Origin: Nemertoderma westbladi
Taxonomy: Eukaryota > Xenacoelomorpha > Nemertodermatida > Nemertodermatidae
Direction: 5' to 3'
Assembly: GCA_032718475.1 (NCBI GenBank)
Contig: JAUCBJ010008163.1
Span: 1 to 58,926 of the forward strand
DNA length: 58,926 nucleotides
Each line of letters starts with the position of its first letter. Position 1 is the stretch's first letter. Made by a program: the position numbers and the translations under genes. The notes below the pieces were generated by a model. It was not told where the DNA came from and did not search any database. It saw only the letters and a list, made by a program, of their open reading frames with translations. Positions 13,401 through 26,800 of this stretch are shown in pieces.

Positions 13401-16400
13401 GGTTTAATGTGGAAGATCACCCATGGTGGTGATCAGGCATTCCTTTAGGAAACAGATTGGAAGGGTTTACTGGGGAAGATCATCCATGGTGGTGAACAGG
13501 CATACCTTTATGAAACCGAGTGGAATGGTTTAATGTGGAAGATCACCCATGGTGGTGATCAGGCATTCCTTTAGGAAACAGATTGGAAGGGTTTACTGGG
13601 GAAGATCATCCATGGTGGTGAACAGGCATACCTTTATGAAACCGAGTGGAATGGTTTAATGTGGAAGATCACCCATGGTGGTGATCAGGCATTCCTTTAG
13701 GAAACAGAGTGGAAGGGTTTACTGTGGAAGATCACCCATGGTGGTGATCAGGCATTCCTTTAGGAAACAGAGTGGAAGGGTTTACTGTGGAAGATCACCC
13801 ATGGTGGTGAACAGGTATTCCTGTAGGAAACAGAGTGGAAGGGTTTACTGTGGAAGATCATCCATGGGGGTGAACAGGCATTCCTTTAGGAAACAGAGTG
13901 GAAGGGTTTACTGTGGAAGATCACCCATGGTGGTGAACAGGTATTCCTGTAGGAAACAGAGTGGAAGGGTTTACTGTGGAAGATCACCCATGGTGGTGAA
14001 CAGGTATTCCTGTAGGAAACAGAGTGGAAGGGTTTACTGTGGAAGATCATCCATGGTGGTGAACAGGCATTCCTTTAGGAAACAGAGTGGAAGGGTTTAC
14101 TGTGGAAGATCACCCATCATGGTGGTGAACAGGCATTCCTTTAGGAAACAGAGTGGAAGGGTTTACTGTGGAAGATCATCCATGGTGGTGAACAGGCATT
14201 CCTTTAGGAAACAGAGTGGAAGGGTTTACTGTGGAAGATCACCCATGGGGGTGAACAGGTATTCCTGTAGGAAACAGAGTGGAAGGGTTTACTGTGGAAG
14301 ATCATCCATGGTGGTGAACATGCATACCTTTATGAAACCGAGTGGAATGGTTTAATGTGGAAGATCACCCATGGTGGTGATCAGGCATTCCTTTAGGAAA
14401 CAGAGTGGGAGGGTTTACTGTGGAAGATCACCCATGGTGGTGATCAGGCATTCCTTTAGGAAACAGAGTGGAAGGGTTTACTGTGGAAGATCATCCATGG
14501 TGGTGAACATGCATACCTTTATGAAACCGAGTGGAATGGTTTAATGTGGAAGATCACCCATGGTGGTGATCAGGCATTCCTTTAGGAAACAGAGTGGAAG
14601 GGTTTACTGTGTAAGATCACCCATTGTGGTGAACAGGCATTCCTTTAGGAAACAGAGTGGAAGGGTTTACTGTGGAAGATCATCCATGGTGGTGAACAGG
14701 CATTCCTTTAGGAAACAGAGTGGAAGGGTTTACTGTGGAAGATCATCCATGGTGGTGAACAAGCATTCCTTTAGGAAACAGAGTGGAAGGGTTTACTGTG
14801 GAAGATCACCCATCATGGTGGTGAACAGGCATTCCTTTAGGAAACAGAGTGGAAGGGTTTACTGTGGAAGATCACCCATGGTGGTGAACAGGCATTCCTT
14901 TAGGAAACAGAGTTGAAGGGTTTACTGTGGAAGATCACCCATGGTGGTGAACAGGCATTCCTTTAGGAAACAGAGTTGAAGGGTTTACTGTGGAAGATCA
15001 CCCATGGTGGTGAACAGGCATTCCTTTAGGAAACAGAGTGGAAGGGTTTACTGTGGAAGATCACCCATCATGGTGGTGAACAGGCATTCCTTTAGGAAAC
15101 AGAGTGGAAGGGTTTACTGTGGAAGATCACCCATGGTGGTGAACAGGTATTCCTGTAGGAAACAGAGTGGAAGGGTTTACTGTGGAAGATCAACCATGGT
15201 GGTGAACAGGTATTCCTGTAGGAAACAGAGTGGAAGGGTTTACTGTGGAAGATCATCCATGGTGGTGAACAGGCATTCCTTTAGGAAACAGAGTGGAAGG
15301 GTTTACTGTGGAAGATCACCCATCATGGTGGTGAACAGGCATTCCTTTAGGAAACAGAGTGGAAGGGTTTACTGTGGAAGATCATCCATGGTGGTGAACA
15401 GGCATTCCTTTAGGAAACAGAGTGGAAGGGTTTACTGTGGAAGATCACCCATGGGGGTGAACAGGTATTCCTGTAGGAAACAGAGTGGAAGGGTTTACTG
15501 TGGAAGATCATCCATGGTGGTGAACATGCATACCTTTATGAAACCGAGTGGAATGGTTTAATGTGGAAGATCACCCATGGTGGTGATCAGGCATTCCTTT
15601 AGGAAACAGAGTGGAAGGGTTTACTGTGGAAGATCACCCATGGTGGTGATCAGGCATTCCTTTAGGAAACAGAGTGGAAGGGTTTACTGTGGAAGATCAT
15701 CCATGGTGGTGAACATGCATACCTTTATGAAACCGAGTGGAATGGTTTAATGTGGAAGATCACCCATGGTGGTGATCAGGCATTCCTTTAGGAAACAGAG
15801 TGGAAGGGTTTACTGTGTAAGATCACCCATTGTGGTGAACAGGCATTCCTTTAGGAAACAGAGTGGAAGGGTTTACTGTGGAAGATCATCCATGGTGGTG
15901 AACAGGCATTCCTTTAGGAAACAGAGTGGAAGGGTTTACTGTGGAAGATCATCCATGGTGGTGAACAAGCATTCCTTTAGGAAACAGAGTGGAAGGGTTT
16001 ACTGTGGAAGATCACCCATCATGGTGGTGAACAGGCATTCCTTTAGGAAACAGAGTGGAAGGGTTTACTGTGGAAGATCACCCATGGTGGTGAACAGGCA
16101 TTCCTTTAGGAAACAGAGTTGAAGGGTTTACTGTGGAAGATCACCCATGGTGGTGAACAGGCATTCCTTTAGGAAACAGAGTTGAAGGGTTTACTGTGGA
16201 AGATCACCCATGGTGGTGAACAGGCATTCCTTTAGGAAACAGAGTGGAAGGGTTTACTGTGGAAGATCACCCATTATGGTGGTGAACAGGCATTCCTTTA
16301 GGAAACAGAGTTGAAGGGTTTACTGTGGAAGATCACCCATGGTGGTGAACAGGTATTCCTTGGCCTAACAAGCCAAAAAGATTCTCCCATTCAATAGTAA

Positions 16401-17809
16401 ATTTTAAAAATAATTCTGGTATACAACTCTATAGCAAAAAAGCTGGTTAACAGAACAGTTAACTTGAACCTAGTGGGTCTGAGTGAGTGGGTGGGTGGGT
16501 CAGTGAATCCTGATATGTTAATTTATATTATTTTCCTTTATCCAGATTAGCGTAAATGCGGTTAGCAGTTCCCAGTCGTCCCCAGTCACGAATACTCGAG
16601 GCAAAAGAGGCCGGCCAAGTAAACCGCGTCACTCGCAGCCTAGCGACAGATTCGCCTACTGCAGTAACCAACCAACCAGTTCAACCGATCCCAACGGGGA
16701 CCTCCTATTGGCCACCCAGTTGCCGGATAAACTCATTGTAACTCTGCCGTGTCCCACCAAGCGGAACATCAAGGAACCCACTCCCGCAATACCAAGTAAC
16801 ACTGTGGCTACACTAGATGGCGCTCACCCTACTGTTTCATTGGCTAAATTAGAACCGGTAGCGGCTAGGCCCCCTGTATTACATTCCATAGAAACTCAAA
16901 CCGAGGTCAATGACATGTTAGACCCCGAACGTGTCAAACGACTGATCGAAACCAAACTCGAGGAAATCCGCCTTGCCAAGGACAGAGAGAAAGACGTTGC
17001 TGTGTGCGAAGTTGTTAATAATATTGAGAAGAAATGGAAGAAACAGGTAAAGGGCCTATTATTTGTCATAATATTAGTTTCAGATTGGTATCAATGAGAT
17101 ATATTTAAGAGTAGCTCAGGTTACAGTCAGATAAACTCCCCTCTTTTATTTCACTAACTGAAAACTCAAACTTGATTAGCAATTTAGTAGATGTGCTGAA
17201 CTGCATTTAAACAAACTCCCAATATAGTGGCTCGCTCCCACTAACCATTCAAACCGTTATTTTTCGTTTATGACAAACTCGAGTTATAAGAGAGGGTAAG
17301 TTCATGTGCTGCGCGAAGGCCTTGATCACCTACTTTTTAATAACTTTTTTATTTTAGCTCGATGAATCGGAAACCGATAAATCCGACGCCATCTTGCGGT
17401 GCCAGGAGGAAGTGCGGAAACGCGAGGATATGAAGGAGAAGATGAAACTCGAGCTGAGTGCTCTGGTAGAGAAACATCAGGACCACGTGCATTACTTAAA
17501 GAAACGCCAATGGGTGAGAGTAACCATAGTAACATAGTGGCAGTAACCATAGTAACATATGCGTGCCTTTTATGCTCGTAATGGTACCACTACGCTAAGG
17601 CTCACTCACTTCGTGGCTCGCCCCACACGTTCGTGGGGCCTTCCCGCAGCACGAGGCCCAGTTATGAGATACAAATTAAAATCGAGCGACTGTATCACAA
17701 AATCAGTATTTAACTTTATAAATTAGTAAAATTTAGAAATTTAACCACACCGCCAATCAATCAAAGAAAGAGGGACAGTACGTGTTCAGCCCTTTTAATC
17801 TGCACCCCC

Positions 17810-17847
<38 letters not shown>

Positions 17848-20800
17848 ACCCACCCTTCCGAAGGGTAGCACGAACTTATTTCCAATCGCACGTTCAATAT
17901 GCGAAGCCAGGTGGTTTATAGGAATATAATCTACGCAGTACTAAATACAGTCGATGCAGTAATGAATGATATTCAAATAATTTATTTAATATACTGTTAA
18001 TGCCTCTGAAAACTTAGACAATTAAAATACACAGAAATCCCATCAAAAAATAATAAGCCTAATATTTTGAGAAATAAACAATTTTGGATATAAGCCTTCT
18101 GCAGTGGTAATGTTATTGACTGACGATCATTAAATGAGATCTGTCTATTACCTGAGACTAAAGAACACAGACTCTATAGTGTAATAGGAGGTAGGGAATG
18201 CAGGTTTCAATCTCGTTAGGTCTAGCTGGCAGCCGTGTGGCTAGTTACATACAACCCCCCCTCCACTGGCATTCCCAGCAACTGGCTTCCTTACACACAC
18301 ATCCTTCACATCTATGTACCAGCCAACTTGCATGTTGGCCAATAAATGAGCAGTATTTATTGAGAATCAATTTTTTATGCCGTTTTAATTACTTTAGATC
18401 AATTAAAGACACAATTATTAAAGCAAATCACTTGAGCTAATTAAAAACTATAATAGAATGGGGTATGTGGATTATATCTATATAATTTTTAAGTATAATT
18501 ATTGAAGTCTTATACTGTAAAACAATTAATTTCCTTTAACAGGCAGGTTGAAAGTGGTGTTTTTACCGTAATCAATTTAATTAACTAATTAACTGCTATT
18601 ATCTTAGCTTCTCGAAGGCCATACGAAAATTAAACTTGGAAAATTTCTAAACTTTTGCCAAACAACATGTGTACCAAGTTTGGATAGATTTCATCAAAGA
18701 TTGGCTGAGTTATTAACGTTTAAAATTGAACGCGACAGAACGCCAGAACGACAGGTTGATTAATGGTACCACTACGCTAAGGCTCACTCACTTCGTGGCT
18801 CGCCCCACAGAACGACAGGTTGATTAATGGTACCACTACGCTAAGGCTCACTCACTTCGTGGCTCGCCCCACAGAACGACAAGTTGATTAATGGTACCAC
18901 TACACTAAGGCTCACTCACTTCGTGGCTCGCCCCACAGTGTATGACTATCACTATAGTGTTAGGGTGTATACGATACAGGATGTTAGCTTGTATCCTAAA
19001 CTCTCTCTTAATTCATTAATAATAATAATAATAATTTATTTATAACGCGCCTTTTAAGGGCAATAAATAAAGGCGCACGTACGCGTACACAATTAGTTAA
19101 TTACTACATAATGGCATTACAATCAATAATTGTATACTTTAAAATCAACAATGTTTAAAAATTACGGTATGTACTAATTAAAAAATATATAATGAACACA
19201 CAAAAGTCATGATTTGATAATTACAATATTAAGTAAAAAGTTATTTATTACACTGTGTCTCATTAAAACAAAGCTCAATAAAAAGATAAATCCACATCAA
19301 GTGGTATATGGGGGGGGGGGGGGGGGGTCCATTCAGGGTTGCAAGTATTGGATATAATTAAAATATATTTGCCTATTGACTGTATTTTAACGAAAAGTAG
19401 TGTGTTTTCAGCAGCAATTCCACGGTGTGTGCACTGCGGACCGAATAAGGGAGAGCGTTCCATAAACGGGGCCCGGCAACTGAGAAAGCCCGCCTCCCGT
19501 AACTTTCTAGCCGATAACGAGGCGCAACCAGTTAGTTCATCACCACCTGAACGCAGAGAACGATGAGGAATGTACCGGGTCAGCAAATTCTTTAAATAGC
19601 TCGGAGCGTAGCCATTGATACACTTATATACTATAAGTACAATCTTAAAGTCAATGCGTCGCAATACAGGCAACCAGTGGAGATATTTGAGCACAGGTTT
19701 AATATGTTCTCGTTTTTTTGTGCCTGTTAGTAGGCGTGCCGCAGAGTTCTGGACATATTGTAGTTTGTTAATATATTTGTCTGGCAATCCATAATATAAC
19801 GAATTGTTATTATCTAAAGAGCTGGTGATAAATGCGTTGATTTACTGAACGTCATATAATGATCCATAGTAAAGCCGATATTGCGGGCATCGGTGCTACA
19901 GCCCACCACGTCGTTACCAATACGTATTTGTGGGTTGTCAACTGATGTGCCAAATCCCGACTGCAGTAGTAGCACTTCGGTTTTCTCGGAGTTCATCTTG
20001 AGCATATATGTGTACATCCATTTCTGTATATCATTTAGGCAATCCTCAGTCACCTGAACTGCTGAATCAATATTTACAGATTTGAAACTGATATATATTT
20101 GACAGCATACAGATGGTATGATAAACCATGCTTTTTTATTACAGCAGATAAAGAGCGTGTATTCAATTCAATTTATATTAGGTCCGGTCATGCCGGCAAT
20201 AAAGTATACATAAAAACAATAGATGAACCATAAATGCACAATCGTAGTACCGATCACGACATCTAAGTAAAATTACGTTCCTATTAATTATTAACACATA
20301 AAACCATAAGGTCTAGTATTATAGTGATAGGTAAAACAGTCGGAGCCCGATTAAAACCCAGTATATAAAACAATCGTAAATATAGGTAAAATCATATTCG
20401 TTGCGGCAAATAGTAAATATATATAAAGTCATATTTGTAGGGAAACATAAAATGCGCATGTTGAGCAATAGAGAGTCATTATTATATTGAGAACCATTAT
20501 TACACAACATTGAAAAAATTCAATATACGCTTATGTTTGGATGCAAAAGAGTCCATTGATCTAATTTTATAACAGTCATATATAAATTTACTTTGGATAA
20601 TCTCCAAAAATGTAAGTGATCCACAGCCCAACCGTTCAATCAAGTGCCGTGTGTTGTATGCATATGTTAACATGGAATGAATGTGTGGCGCATTATACGT
20701 TTTTTTGCAGTTTATGTATGAACCACCAATACCACAATATTTTGTCTCATCCGTACTATTTAGCTGCAGCGATATTCGTAGAATGCCTTGTAGGGCACAG

Positions 20801-23800
20801 TTGGGGACGTATGCACTCCTAAGTATTGATCCAATGCAGGCACCGTAACACTCGCTAGTAATTGGTTTGCATTTCATCAGCTCGTATACAATCTGGTTGC
20901 TAGCATAGGTTCCCAAACCTAGAAGACCACGTAACGCTTTCCTATAGTGAGCGTCTAGACTACGTAATTCATCCGAGGTGAGTGACCCAACAAGGAATTT
21001 CATGCTGTAAACCAGTTTTGGAACTGCAATGCTGCTCCAAATGTGACTCAATGTTGAAGTATCCATCCATCTGGTTGTCCAACTCCTCCTGTGGAATGAT
21101 TCCGCAATTATAGTAATCAGCTGATTGCAATCTGATAATGTATTGTAGTTCTTTACAATGCTAGAGTTTAGCTTAAAGCCCAAAAATCGCAGCGATGTAC
21201 TTGATGCCACTAGAGTGCTATTGATATTTATGAAACTTGGAATGTGTTCATTGCATCCCTTTCCAGATCTGACTACCCATTTAGTTTTAGAGCTCTCCAC
21301 TTCTAGATTGATATCCTTTAGTTTTACTGAGATTACACCAACTAATCTTTCTAATTCTGTGGCGGATCTACCAAACACGAGTATGTCGTCTGCATATGCA
21401 ATAGTGCCGAGCCATACGTTCTTGAGATTGCAACTAAGACCACTGTAACTCGCATCATTGAAGACATCACTCGTATGCAGGATGAACAACGCTGGGGAGA
21501 GGAGTGAACCCTGTTTCACTCCCTTTGTAAGCTTGATGGGTCGGGCATCAACAACACCTCCAAATTTTAAAAATGCGGTTGTGCAGAGATAATATGACAG
21601 GATGATGCGGCAGATATATGGGTTTATGTGGGCTCTCATTTTCTTGAACAAGATTACGTAGTCAACATTATCGAACGCTGATTTAATATCCAGCTGGCAT
21701 AAGTAGATGGTATTCCCACATCGCCTCTGGTACTCCAGACATTCCAGCACAGCGCTGAGAATGAGATCAGTCCCGATTTTAGGTTGATATGCCAGCTGTG
21801 ACGGATGTATAAAACTTGGTGCCGATAAGTACTCTTGAAGCAGAAGGGATTCAAATATTTTTGCTAGGAGACGGACAGTGGAGATCGGGCGATATGAAGT
21901 TGCTAAATTTATTTTTCTGCCCTTGCCTTTGTGTAGGCTAGTTATTATTGTCTGACCAAAATGTAAGGGTGTTTCACCTAAAGCAATACATGCATTGTAA
22001 ATCTTTGAGAGCTCTGCACATATTATATCCGAGTCTAGTGACAGAATGTGTTCAATGGTCAGCGATCCTATGTCTGGCGCCTTTCCTTTTGAAATGGCCA
22101 TAATAGCCCTTTTCACACCCGCAGCTGTAATTGTTGGGATGTCATCTCTAGCATCACAGTCGTTTTGAATATCCCTTTTGAGTTGATCTATTGCATCATC
22201 ATAGCCATTCGCTTTTTGGTGGTTAGCAGACAGTTGGGTTCTTATTGTTTCGATTACCTTATCGGGTGGATTTGTTGTTTCCTTTGGGTTTAATTTATTC
22301 CAGAACATCTTGGGATTGGTTCTCAATAATTTGCTATTGCAATTAACTCTGTGAGAGACTGTAGTTTTAGCCAACCAATTCCTTAGTCTCTTTACTGACC
22401 GCTTCGAGTCTTTTAATGCGTCTCTTACTGGGCTATCTGGAGGTTTCCCCTGTTTACACCAACAGTCGTATAGCTGTTTTGTTGTCTTACACCTCGCCGT
22501 TAGAACAGAAGAGCGTATTCTAATATTCTTGGATAGTTTTATCTTTTTTACCTTCGGGAGTGTTTTGGTTGCAGCATCAAGTACAATGTTCTGTAGATCT
22601 GATGAGAATGTTTCTAGGTCCAAGTAGGTCCATTTCATGTAATGTAACGTTATGCTAGATTTTAAACTGTTGATACCCTCATTGACAATCCTATTGTATT
22701 CATCAGTCTGTGATTTTGTTGCTCGGAACCATGCAAATTTAGTTATGGGTATTGATGTTTGGCGTACTCTATTTGTCTCAATCTCTAACCTAAATCTGAA
22801 ATTTGCCAGAACTGGGACATGATCTGATAAATTATTACAGGGATCCTCAGCCAGAACTTCACCATTCACTAAGTTTTCCATACCGTAGTTGTTAGTTATA
22901 AATAGTTGTAAATAGTTAGTTGTAAATAGTAGCGGTTATAAATAGTTAGTTGTAAATAGTAGCGGCCCGAGCACAGAACCTTGTGGCAATCCATACTTTA
23001 GGTCTCTGTATGTAGAATAATGACTACCAACACGAACTTGCTGTTTACGATCAGACAAATATGATTTGAACCATTTGAGTGCATTTCCAGTCATTTCATT
23101 TTCATTTCATTTTTATTCCAGACATTGAATTATACAATATATTATTACATTATTTTAGTAAAACATTATATAATACCCGTCCATATCATTTATAAAATTG
23201 AGCACAATTATTGAATTATTAAATACATACTGCTACCTACACTACGGAAAAATAATTTACATAGAGCCTAATATTTAAACATATTGGTGGGACCGTATTA
23301 TTGACTCACTTCGAAAATTCTAGACACCATATGGCAATTATTACTTATTGACTTCAATACATTACTCTCAGTTTTTTCCAACCGATGGAGCAGACTAGTG
23401 TTAGCTTTATAGATATTATCACTGAACAGTGGTAGTTTTAACTGATGTAATGAGAGCGAAATACTTGTCGCCTCGCCGTTTGTCATTCTTGGAATCTTAA
23501 ATAACTGCCTAGCAGCGTTATTGTATGCTACGGAAATCTTATTGTATATGCTATTTGAATAGTTACGGCTACACCACAAAGCACAGCAATAAACCTGAGT
23601 ACAATATGCACGAAATAAACAAAGCTTTATAGCTGTTGAGCAGCTACCGAATTTACGCACAATAATGTTTGCACGAGCATAAAGAGAACCCATCTGGGCC
23701 TTTATATCTTGTGTATTATCAGTACTACTGCACAAAATATGTCCTAAATATGAGAATTTATCAACAATATCGATTTCTTTACCGTATAACAACACTTTTG

Positions 23801-26800
23801 CAACTGATGTATTTTTAAAGCACTTTGGAATAAAATATAAACACTTTGTTTTCTTTTTACTGAGTAAAATTGAATTTTGATTAGCATGTGATACGGCCTT
23901 ATTAATTAATATTTGTAATCCTACAATAGAGTTTGACATTAAACATAAATCATCGGCATACAGTATAATATTAATTCTAGAATTACCAATCATACACCCG
24001 ACACCTGTGTCTGAAAGGTCGGTGCTCAGATCATCAAAATATACGATAAACAAAATCGGTGAAAATATTCCACCTTGTTTAGTCCCATTGGTTATCTTAA
24101 ATTGAGATGATAATACCCCATCCCACATTACTGCCATGTCTTGATTACGATACCAAAATGTTAATAACCTAACTATACAGATAGATACACCCCTACGTAA
24201 CAGTTTACTAAATAGCTCATAATGATTTATCCTATCGAATGCTTTCGACGCGTCTAACATACATACATACACTGGTGTATCACTAGATAAGTAATAATTA
24301 ATTAGCTCTTTTAGAGCGTATACACATGTTTCCGTTCCTAACTTTGGCTTACATCCAAATTGATTATCCTTAGTTCCGAGCTTATTACTGCACTTGTTAT
24401 ACATTAAGACTTCTACAACCTTACTGAGTACCGTCGATAACGCAATACCCCTATAGTTATCTTTAGCTAATAAATCACAAGTACGGTCTTTCACAAGTGG
24501 TATAATTATACAATTCATAAAATCGCTAGGCATATATCCATGTAAAAATATGGCATTGATTAACGTAACTAACTTATTTAATAGATTTACATTGCACCCA
24601 TACATTAAATGTTCGGCAATAAGCTTGTCGGGCACATATGCCTTACCAGTATTTAACTTAAGAATCGCAGCAAAAATTTCAGAAACTGTAAATGTCACTC
24701 GGTCGCTAGGTACAAAATTACGAATTTTCTCATCTACAAATGTTTTGTCAGTATCATCGTTAACACTGTTAAAAATAGATTCAAAATGTTGCCGCCACAT
24801 TTCGCTGATTTCAATAGCACCGTTTGCATTACCTATAACATTTGGTGGCGGAGTGTGCACACCGCAACGTTTATGTATCTGTGTCCAAAATTCCTTGCTA
24901 TTCCCAGTGTTACTAGATAATAGTGAATCAGCAAGTTTGTCGTCCCTTATCTTGTTCTCTTGTTTCTTGCAAGAGTGCAAGATCCTCTTAAAATTATACT
25001 TATTCTTTATATACTCTGTGAATAGAAATCCTTGCTTGGGGGACCCAGCAGCCTTCCAATTCAAAAACAATTGACGTGACCTATCGTAATACTCCTTTAC
25101 ATAATCATTCCAGCCTGGGATATGTTTAGCACCCGTTTTATTGCTGGATCTATTACACTTAAACGATGCATCACTTGCATTTTTCAACCCGTTTACAATA
25201 TCCGCATATAATTTGTCGATAGCTTCTTTACAGCAGCTACTCCCTATATATTTATGGTTTGTATCATCACTGGCACTGCACTTATTTAGTACTTGTTCAT
25301 TGTATGAAATGTCACCAAATACAACATTAACCAAATTTGTATAATTTTTAATTTCCTCTGGTTTAGCTTTTTCCCAATTTGGTCCAGAACTGTGAGGGTT
25401 CATAGAATACCCGTCCTCAACATTATTTGTTACCAATGGTATCAAATGAAAATTACAACCAATTGGCATATGGTCATCAATTGCACTGTCATACATAATA
25501 TATATATTATCAATTTTCGCACACAAAGTTCCAGAACACAGTACGTGGTCTAGCCACGAAGTTGTATTGTGCGCTGCACTTATAAACGAGAAAGTATCAA
25601 TTGGTAAGTTTACTACATCATAAATTTCCAACAGGTTATCGTTAGACCATGATTTTAGTTCTTCAAAATACGGCCTACCTACATGGGCATTAAAATCACC
25701 GGCAATGCATAAATATGTAAACGAATTGGACTCGTATACACTCATAATCTTACCCAAATATTCAGAAAAAATATTACCATTATCCTTATTCTCGAACGGC
25801 AAATAAACATTAATGATAAACATACTTTCATGACCATCTAGCTCAATAGTAGCCCCAAGTAGTCTGTCATCGTTGAAAGGCACCACACTCAATGCCGCGG
25901 TAAGCCGTTTGTGCCAAAGCACCGCCGACCCACCATGGGGTCTTCCCCTGAGTAGCCCACTGGTGTAATCCACCGGCAAGATACTGCGAGCTAAGTATTC
26001 AGGGTGAATACTGTTGAGGAAATCCAAGTCCTGAACCGGTAGCATCAACTCCTGGAGGAGGATCACATCCGCCCCTTCATTACAAATGTCGTTGATTGTC
26101 TTCAGCACCATTGGCCGACGTACTGAATTGCAGTTATATGAAACGAGCTTAATTCCCTGATAAGCCATTTCTGCTGATAATGTGTTAATACGTGAAACCT
26201 TTAAAAAATATCGCTAAAATTAATATTAAAAATGTAATGTAAACCCCATAATCAGGTATTAGTTACACCATTATCACTGGTTGTGTCGTCTACTGACTCT
26301 GCTACCATGTCAGCTGCACTGTCGCTACCAACATCTTCATTATTAACAGGCTGCACCTCAATATCAACTTCCCGGGAACCTTTACCTCCAACACCGTGAT
26401 CACCTGACTGACCGACACTGCGCGGAAAGAAAACCCGGATCCTAGCAAATTCTGGCCACGCATCCTCGTCCAGTAATGTATCTTCATCTGCCTTATTGCA
26501 CGTTATAAGGAAGGAAGAGTACGGAGCATTTGCATCTGAAATCCGCTTGCACTCCGCTGTGACCTTAGTCGTGTCCCGTACGTAGTTCTGTATTTCTTTA
26601 ACATCGACCGTTTTACCACAGCCGGTGAGGAATAGCTTCTTTTTAGGCTGTACTGTAGTGAACGCTTTGTTCGAGGATTTCCCCTGAACATAGCGAGGAC
26701 TTTGTTTCTTCTTACCATATACTGGCGTGGAACGTCCGCCCGCTCCGTCCAGCGAGCGAGGGTCGCGTTGGGGGCGTACGTACCGGCTTACTGTTCCGAC

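Noticed and set aside
8647-16363. A series of long + strand frames reading [20 protein letters not shown] repeatedly
   Set aside because: They are translations of a 63-bp tandem repeat inside a ZMYND11-like intron. The length is a multiple of three, so open frames arise automatically; stops occur at variant units and there is no start or splice structure supporting a repeat protein.
8647-16363. CRISPR-like array
   Set aside because: Repeats are contiguous with no unique spacers, and the DNA is animal nuclear.
17326-17581. Frames on both strands over 17326-17581
   Set aside because: Off-frame readings of the ZMYND11-like coiled-coil exon at 17358-17513.
22951-23091. Treating this short RT piece as part of LINE A or LINE B
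   Set aside because: Its motifs are CR1-like and fill the exact gap between the two other outer CR1 segments, with the frame continuing from 27500.
24550-25344. + strand frames over LINE A ORF2
   Set aside because: Shadows of the intact minus-strand ORF2.
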